Assembly (NCBI GenBank): GCA_900548545.1
Contig: URKX01000001.1
Location: forward strand, 1 to 64,000
Length of the DNA: 64,000 nt
Direction: 5' to 3'
DNA from: an uncultured Oscillospiraceae bacterium
GTDB lineage: Bacteria; Bacillota; Clostridia; Oscillospirales; Acutalibacteraceae
The position numbers and the translations under genes were made by a program. Shown here in pieces: positions 59,256 through 64,000 of the stretch; the first letter of the stretch is position 1; the number at the start of each line of letters is the position of its first letter. A model generated the notes under the pieces. It did not search any database. It worked only from the letters and a program-made list of their open reading frames with translations, and was not told the DNA's origin.

Positions 59256-60567
59256 GGCTGTTTGCAGCCTGCTGTGGGGCTGGCACGTGCTGGCGGCCAT
59301 CCTGGCGGCGGGGGCGTTTTTCACCCTGGAAACGGGGTTTTACCAGCTCCGCTGCGCCGGGCGCTGGCTGAAAGCCGCCCTGTGCCGCCCTGCCGGGGAA
59401 ACGGGGAAGCTCTCCTCCTTCCAGGCGCTGAGCACTGCCCTGGCTGGGTCCATCGGCACGGGGAATATTGTGGGGGTGGCGGCGGCCATCACCGTGGGAG
59501 GCCCCGGGGCACTGTTTTGGATGTGGGCTTCCGCCCTGTTGGGCATGATGACCATTTACGCGGAAAACGCCCTGGCCGCACGGTACCGCACGCCGGGAGC
59601 TCCCGGGGCGCTGGGGTACATCCGCCGGGCGGGCAAGTGGGGGAAGCCCTTGGCTGCCCTGTACGCCGGGGGCTGCTGTATGGCCTCCTTGGGCATGGGG
59701 AATATGGCCCAGACCCACGCGGCGGCCGCGGCCCTAAACAGCCTGGGGGTGGCTCCCTGGGTGGCGGCTGTGTGCCTGGGGGTGTTTGTGTTTGTGGTGG
59801 CCCGGGGCGGCCTGACCGTGGGGGCAAAGATCGCCCAGGGCCTGGTGCCCGCCATGACCCTGCTGTTTTTCGGGGCGTCCCTGGGGGTGCTCTGGGTGTT
59901 CCGTGAAAACCTCCCGGCGGCCTTCGCCAGCATTTTCCAAGGGGCCTTTTCCTGGAAAGCCGGGGCCGGGGGCACTGCCGGTGCGCTGCTGGCCATGCGG
60001 GAAGGGGTTTCCCGAGGGGTGTTCACCAACGAGGCCGGTTTGGGCAGTTCGGCCTTTGCCTACGATGGGGTGGAAGGCCGATCCCCTGAGGAACTGGGCT
60101 GCCTGGGGATCTTCCAGGTATTTGCCGACACCATCGTCATGTGTACGGTCACGGGGCTGTGCATTTTGTGCTGCCGCTCCCCCATGCTGGAGGGCGCCGC
60201 CCTGACCTTTTACGCCTATGAGGCTGCCTTGGGCCCCTGGGGCGGGAAGGCAGTGTCCCTGTGTACGGCGCTGTTTGCCCTGGCCACCCTCACCGCCTGG
60301 AGCTGCTATGGCCGGGAGGGGCTGTGTTACCTCACCGGGGGCAGAGGGAAGGGCGTTTACGCCTTGGCCGCGGCAGTGGCCGCCGGGCTGGGCTGCTTTT
60401 TGCCCTTGGGGACTGTATTCCAATTGGGCGACGCCATGAACGGATTGATGGCCCTGCCCAACCTGCTGGCACTGTTTTGCCTGGGGAGCCAGTTGTCTCA
60501 CAGAGAAAGTTTTCCTCGGAAAATTCTGAAAACTGCTGGTATTTTTCGTGGTTTAATGATAAAATAG
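59248..60567 (+). CDS. AGCS family sodium/alanine symporter
   Basis: A 439-aa secondary transporter with about 11 membrane helices. The N-terminal G-S-I-G-T-G-N-I-V-G-V-A segment near residue 70 and G-V-F-T-N-E-A-G-L-G-S-S near residue 256 are signatures of the alanine/glycine:cation symporters. It is somewhat shorter than the usual 450-490 aa. The start is a GTG at 59248 that overlaps the preceding stop, so translation is coupled. Substrate is probably alanine or glycine. Confidence 0.88.
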   Translation: MVEAVCSLLWGWHVLAAILAAGAFFTLETGFYQLRCAGRWLKAALCRPAGETGKLSSFQALSTALAGSIGTGNIVGVAAAITVGGPGALFWMWASALLGMMTIYAENALAARYRTPGAPGALGYIRRAGKWGKPLAALYAGGCCMASLGMGNMAQTHAAAAALNSLGVAPWVAAVCLGVFVFVVARGGLTVGAKIAQGLVPAMTLLFFGASLGVLWVFRENLPAAFASIFQGAFSWKAGAGGTAGALLAMREGVSRGVFTNEAGLGSSAFAYDGVEGRSPEELGCLGIFQVFADTIVMCTVTGLCILCCRSPMLEGAALTFYAYEAALGPWGGKAVSLCTALFALATLTAWSCYGREGLCYLTGGRGKGVYALAAAVAAGLGCFLPLGTVFQLGDAMNGLMALPNLLALFCLGSQLSHRESFPRKILKTAGIFRGLMIK

Positions 60568-60670
60568 CCCTAGCGGAACGCCATGTTTCCCAATTGGAAC
60601 GGGGACGCGGCAGATCTTGATTCGGCTGGGCGGGAAAACCGGCCTGGCCAGGAAAGGCAGGTACTTTTTT

Positions 60671-60994
60671 ATGAAACTGATCCTTGCAATTGTTAGCAAT
60701 GACGACAGCGGCGCGGTTTCCTCCGCCATCACCCGCGAGGGTTTTTCTGTTACAAAATTGGCTACCACCGGCGGCTTTTTAATGGCTGGCAACACCACCT
60801 TCATCTCCGGCGTGGAAGATGACAAGGTGGATACCGTCATCGGCATCATCGCCAAGTATTCCAGCCGCCGCACCCAGATCGTCCCCAGCACCTCCACCAT
60901 GGAAGTGGGGATGTACTCCTCCTTCCCCGTGGAAGTCACCGTGGGCGGTTCCACCATCTTTGTGCTGAACGTGGACCGTTTCGAGAAGGTGTGA
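60671..60994 (+). CDS. darA: Cyclic di-AMP receptor DarA/PstA
   Basis: A 107-aa PII-like signal protein that binds cyclic di-AMP. It has the L-I-L-A-I-V-S-N-D-D start, the T-K-L-A-T-T-G-G-F-L near residue 28 and the P-V-E-V-T-V-G-G-S-T-I-F-V-L-N-V near the end, all typical of DarA/YaaQ. The order darA-holB-ricT reproduces that of Bacillus. I start at the ATG at 60671; the longer frame is not conserved. It overlaps holB by one base. Confidence 0.93.
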   Translation: MKLILAIVSNDDSGAVSSAITREGFSVTKLATTGGFLMAGNTTFISGVEDDKVDTVIGIIAKYSSRRTQIVPSTSTMEVGMYSSFPVEVTVGGSTIFVLNVDRFEKV

Positions 60995-61977
60995 TGGAAT
61001 TTCCCGGATTTTTGGGCAACGCCCCGGTGAAAGAGGCCCTTTCCCAGGCTTTTTCCGCGGGGCGTTTTCCCCATGCCCTGCTGCTCCAGGGGGAGCCTGG
61101 GGTGGGGAAGCGCGCCTTTGCCCGGCTGCTGGCCCAGGCCCTGGTCTGCCGCCACAAGGACCGCGCCCCCTGTGGGGAGTGCCCCTCCTGTGTGCGGGCC
61201 AAAGCCGGTTCACATCCCGATATCCGAGTGTTGGAAGGGAGCGGGGCGACCCGCTCCCTTAGTGTTGAACAGGTCAAAGAGCTGACCATGGACGCCTACC
61301 GGGCCCCGGAAGAGGCCCAGGTGAGCGTGTATATCCTGCTCATGGGCAGCCGGCCCCTGGAACCTGCCCAGAACAAGCTGTTAAAGCTCATTGAGGAGCC
61401 TCCTGCCCACGGGGTGTTCCTGTTGGTGTGCCCCTCCGCCGAGCTGCTTTTGCCCACCATCCGCAGCCGGGTGCAGAGCTTTTTGCTGCTGCCTCCCAGC
61501 GAAGAGGAAGCGGCAGCCTACGTGGCGGCCCGGGAGGGGGTGGATCCCCCGCGTGCCCGGGAGCTGGCCGCCCTGTGCCAGGGGAATATTGGCCGGATGC
61601 TCCAGGAGCTGGCCGGCGGGGAGGAGGCCCGGGCTTTTTCCATTGCCGCGGCGTTGGCCAAAGGGCTGTTGGAGCCCGGGGAACACGCCATGCTGCTGGC
61701 GGCGGCGCCCCTGCTGAAAAACCGGGAATTGTTCCGGGAGGCGCTCACACGGCTGTCCTTCATTTTCCGGGACGCCCTGGTGCTGCGGGCAGGAGGCAGC
61801 GCGGTGCTGGGGGGCGCGCCGGAACTGGCGGACAAGCTGGGGGACCTGCCCATGAAGCGGCTGGTACAGCTGCCGCCCTTGGTGGAAGATTGCCGCCAAA
61901 AGCTGGACCGAAACGCCAATATGGCGCTGTTGGCCACGGATTTCTGCGTGCGCCTGCGGGAAGCGGTGGGACGGTGA
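60994..61977 (+). CDS. holB: DNA polymerase III delta-prime subunit
   Basis: A 327-aa clamp-loader subunit. Walker A-like G-E-P-G-V-G-K near residue 31, a four-Cys zinc module (C-R, C-G-E-C, C) at about 50-68, and the E-E-P-P-A-H region near residue 131 fit HolB. The ATG overlaps the darA stop codon (TGATG). A GTG three bases earlier is an alternative. The C-terminal collar domain is complete. Confidence 0.93.
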   Translation: MEFPGFLGNAPVKEALSQAFSAGRFPHALLLQGEPGVGKRAFARLLAQALVCRHKDRAPCGECPSCVRAKAGSHPDIRVLEGSGATRSLSVEQVKELTMDAYRAPEEAQVSVYILLMGSRPLEPAQNKLLKLIEEPPAHGVFLLVCPSAELLLPTIRSRVQSFLLLPPSEEEAAAYVAAREGVDPPRARELAALCQGNIGRMLQELAGGEEARAFSIAAALAKGLLEPGEHAMLLAAAPLLKNRELFREALTRLSFIFRDALVLRAGGSAVLGGAPELADKLGDLPMKRLVQLPPLVEDCRQKLDRNANMALLATDFCVRLREAVGR

Positions 61978-61996
61978 CAAGAAAGGAGGAATGCGC

Positions 61997-62866
61997 ATGG
62001 CTGAAGTGATCGGCGTGCGGTTTAAGAATACAGGAAAGGTCTATTACTTCGACCCTCAAGGCCAGACGGTGGAAAAAGGCGCCATGGCCATTGTGGAAAC
62101 GGCCAGGGGGATGGAGTGCGGCGAGGTGGCCCTGGAAAACCGGGAGGTGGCCGATAAAAGCATTGTGCAGCCCCTGCGGAAGCTGATCCGCCTGGCCACC
62201 AAAGAAGACCTGAAAAAAGTGGCGGAAAACCACATCAAAGAGAAAAAGGCGTTTAAAGCCTGTGAAAAGAAGATCGCCGAGCGGGGCTTGGAGATGAAGC
62301 TGGTGGACGTGGAGTACACCTTTGACAACTCCAAGATCCTGTTTTACTTCACCGCCGACGGCCGGGTGGATTTCCGGGAACTGGTGAAGGATTTGGCCGG
62401 GATGTTCCGCACCCGCATCGAGCTGCGGCAGATCGGCGTCCGGGACGAGGCCAAGATGCTGGGGGGCATGGGCATTTGCGGCCGGCCCTTCTGCTGCGGC
62501 ACGTTCCTGGGGGGATTTACCCCGGTTTCTATTAAAATGGCCAAGGAGCAGGGGCTCTCCCTGAACCCGGTGAAGATCTCCGGCGCCTGCGGGCGGCTGA
62601 TGTGCTGCCTGAAGTACGAGCAGGAAGCCTACCAGGACCTGCTGAAAAACACCCCCAAGGTGGGGGCTTTGGTGTCCACCCCCGACGGCAAGGGCGTGGT
62701 CATCGAGCAGAACCTGTTGACCCGAAAGCTCACCATCCGGCTGGACAAGGACCCGGAAGGCGCCCCCAAGGTGTTCAAAGTGGGGGAGGTAAAGGTGCTG
62801 CGGGACGGGAAGATCAAGGTGGGCAAAAAGGAATTGGAAGAGCTGAAAAAGCTGGAGGAAACCTGA
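61997..62866 (+). CDS. ricT: RicT/YaaT, PSP1-domain iron-sulfur protein
   Basis: A 289-aa member of the Ric (YaaT-YlbF-YmcA) complex, which stimulates RNase Y and sporulation in Bacillus. The PSP1 domain is followed by the Cys motifs C-G-R-P-F-C-C near residue 157 and C-G-R-L-M-C-C near residue 199, which carry an iron-sulfur cluster. AAAGGAGG is at the right distance from the ATG at 61997 and too close to the one at 61991. It closes the darA operon, before a terminator. Confidence 0.92.
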   Translation: MAEVIGVRFKNTGKVYYFDPQGQTVEKGAMAIVETARGMECGEVALENREVADKSIVQPLRKLIRLATKEDLKKVAENHIKEKKAFKACEKKIAERGLEMKLVDVEYTFDNSKILFYFTADGRVDFRELVKDLAGMFRTRIELRQIGVRDEAKMLGGMGICGRPFCCGTFLGGFTPVSIKMAKEQGLSLNPVKISGACGRLMCCLKYEQEAYQDLLKNTPKVGALVSTPDGKGVVIEQNLLTRKLTIRLDKDPEGAPKVFKVGEVKVLRDGKIKVGKKELEELKKLEET

Positions 62867-62890
62867 AAAGCCCACAGGAGCGGGCTTTTT
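62867..62890 (+). terminator. Terminator after ricT
   Basis: AAAGCCC pairs with GGGCTTT, loop ACAGGAGC, with a T-run. Confidence 0.7.
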
Positions 62891-62920
62891 GGAGGAATCT
62901 CCCTGCTGGTGGAAAAACAC

Positions 62921-62948
62921 TTGCATTTTATGCGAAATGTGTTACAAT
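62921..62948 (+). promoter_or_regulatory. Promoter of the ferredoxin gene
   Basis: TTGCAT at 62921-62926, 16-base spacer and TACAAT at 62943-62948. Confidence 0.65.
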
Positions 62949-62979
62949 GAGTGTGTAAATTTAAATGGAGGTGTTCCTC

Positions 62980-63150
62980 ATGCCCTATGTCATCAGCGAC
63001 GAATGTATTGCCTGCGGCGCTTGCGCCAGCGAATGCCCCGTTGGAGCTATCTCCGAGGGCGACGGCAAATATGTGATCGATCCCGATACCTGCATTGATT
63101 GCGGCGCTTGCGCCGGCACCTGCCCTGTGGGCGCTCCCCAGGAAGGCTAA
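62980..63150 (+). CDS. Two-[4Fe-4S] ferredoxin
   Basis: A 56-aa clostridial-type ferredoxin. Two classic motifs are present: C-I-A-C-G-A-C-A-S-E-C-P and C-I-D-C-G-A-C-A-G-T-C-P. It is a low-potential electron carrier, probably highly expressed given its own promoter, GGAGGT site and terminator. It could serve the HgdC-like ATPase system, although the loci are far apart. Confidence 0.97.
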   Translation: MPYVISDECIACGACASECPVGAISEGDGKYVIDPDTCIDCGACAGTCPVGAPQEG

Positions 63151-63181
63151 GTTTCGGGTCTGAAAAAATTTCAGAAAAGCA

Positions 63182-63221
63182 GAGCCCGGGGGGACAAGTT
63201 CCCTGCGGGCTCTTCTTTTTT
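63182..63221 (+). terminator. Terminator after the ferredoxin gene
   Basis: GAGCCCG (63182-63188) pairs with CGGGCTC (63206-63212), with inner G:C pairs, then TTCTTTTTT. Confidence 0.8.
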
Positions 63222-63237
63222 GCCTTGGAGGGCGTTT

Positions 63238-63996
63238 ATGGAGGATTGGAACAGCACCACCCATTGGGAACCCCTCACCGGCGGGGCCCGGGTGCTGGTG
63301 AGCCGGGAACACACCTTTGGCACCGACGCGGTGCTGCTGGCGGACTTTTCCGCCCCCCGCCCCGGGGAGTTGTGGGCGGACCTGGGCACTGGCTGCGGGG
63401 TGATCCCCCTGCTGTGGCACACCCGCACCCAGGCCGGGCACATCACCGGGGTGGAGCTGCAGGAGAAGGCGGCCTGGCAGGCCCAGCGGTCGGTGGAGGG
63501 AAACGGCTTTTCCCAGCGGATCGCCATTGCCCGGCAGGACGCCAGGGACCTGTCAAGCCTGTTCCCGGCGGGGAGCCTCCACGGCATGGCCTGCAACCCG
63601 CCCTACACCGCGCCGGGGGCGGGCATTGCCAGCGCTGACAGCGCCCGGCGGGGTGCCCGCCAGGGGGACACCTTCACCCTGGAGGACCTGGCGCGGTCGG
63701 CCAAGTATGCCCTGCGGTATGGAGGGCGGCTGTGCATCTGCCTGCGGCCCCAGCGGCTGGGGGAGGCGGTGGAGGTGTTCCACAGCTTCCGGCTGGAGCC
63801 CAAACGGCTGCGGCTGTGCCAGCAGCGGCCGGGGAAGGCCCCTTTCCTGTTTTTGCTGGAGTGCCGGCTGGGGGGCAAGCCGGGGATGACCGTGGAGCCG
63901 GTGCTGTTGTTGGAAGGCCCGGACGGCAGCCCCAGCCAGGAGATCGAAGATATTTACGGCGACTACCGGGACAACCCCCGGCGCCGGAAACCATAG
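63238..63996 (+). CDS. trmN6: tRNA1(Val) (adenine(37)-N6)-methyltransferase
   Basis: A 252-aa SAM-dependent methyltransferase of the YfiC/YabB group. Motif I is L-G-T-G-C-G-V-I-P near residue 54, and the catalytic motif is N-P-P-Y near residue 120. It follows ricT in many Firmicutes (yabB position), here with a ferredoxin gene between. The ATG at 63238 has TTGGAGGG. The reading frame ends with a stop just before the window's right edge. Confidence 0.9.
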   Translation: MEDWNSTTHWEPLTGGARVLVSREHTFGTDAVLLADFSAPRPGELWADLGTGCGVIPLLWHTRTQAGHITGVELQEKAAWQAQRSVEGNGFSQRIAIARQDARDLSSLFPAGSLHGMACNPPYTAPGAGIASADSARRGARQGDTFTLEDLARSAKYALRYGGRLCICLRPQRLGEAVEVFHSFRLEPKRLRLCQQRPGKAPFLFLLECRLGGKPGMTVEPVLLLEGPDGSPSQEIEDIYGDYRDNPRRRKP

Positions 63997-64000
63997 GGAG

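Noticed and set aside
1..64000. tRNA, rRNA, CRISPR arrays, insertion sequences, prophage or restriction-modification genes
   Set aside because: Read for these on both strands and found none that I could support; the gene content is chromosomal core with few unknowns.

Overview
The window is a gene-dense, GC-rich stretch of a clostridial Firmicute chromosome. The evidence is spoVT at the left edge, the Firmicute order rimP-nusA-ylxR-ylxQ-infB-rbfA-nrnA-truB-ribF-rpsO-pnp, the B. subtilis-like order darA-holB-ricT-trmN6 at the right edge, one-subunit glycyl-tRNA synthetase, and anaerobe markers (2Fe-class 4Fe-4S ferredoxin, 2-hydroxyacyl-CoA dehydratase activator-type proteins, DegV). High GC with strong GC3 bias suggests an Oscillospirales/Ruminococcaceae-type gut anaerobe; this is an inference, since no rRNA is present. 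About 55 protein genes were supported; no tRNA, rRNA, CRISPR array, IS or prophage was seen.

Layout. 231-12860 (+): spoVT, then the transcription/translation operon, with a SagB-like oxidoreductase placed between nrnA and truB. 13079-16357 (+): mnmA, proB, proA. 16383-17442 (-): three small conserved proteins of unknown function. 17579-19865 (+): a YfcE-type phosphodiesterase and a phosphoglucomutase. 20019-24601 (-): MATE exporter, GH27 glycosidase with its GntR/LacI-type regulator, and an acyl-CoA thioesterase. 24937-30169 (+): a two-gene BadF/HgdC-HgdB-like iron-sulfur ATPase system and DegV. 30235-33884: ROK kinase (-), lipid kinase (+), sodium:solute symporter (-). 34165-38553 (+): OmpR response regulator, histidine kinase, HtrA protease and YbaK deacylase in one operon. 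38704-45222 (-): an EF-G paralogue, then rlmB followed by a very large degenerate P-type-ATPase-like protein. 45223-45966: a 744-bp gene-free, AT-rich region rich in DnaA-box-like 9-mers. 45967-50627: a DUF6062-like protein and an OGG1-type glycosylase (+), then hemW and lepA (-). 50840-57490: glyS and a Ser-rich/Tyr-rich membrane protein (+), then a heterodimeric ABC exporter (-) behind a leader with an intrinsic terminator. 57902-63996 (+): HlyIII, a degenerate cell-wall amidase overlapping an AGCS symporter, darA-holB-ricT, a ferredoxin and trmN6.

Most genes are housekeeping: ribosome maturation, translation initiation and elongation, RNA decay, proline synthesis and envelope stress. The least explained items are the P-type ATPase pseudoenzyme with an about 550-residue disordered cytoplasmic arm, the DnaA-box-like cluster far from any dnaA, the amidase pseudoenzyme, the three-gene small-protein cluster, a palindromic element between infB and rbfA, and the putative attenuator in front of the ABC exporter.
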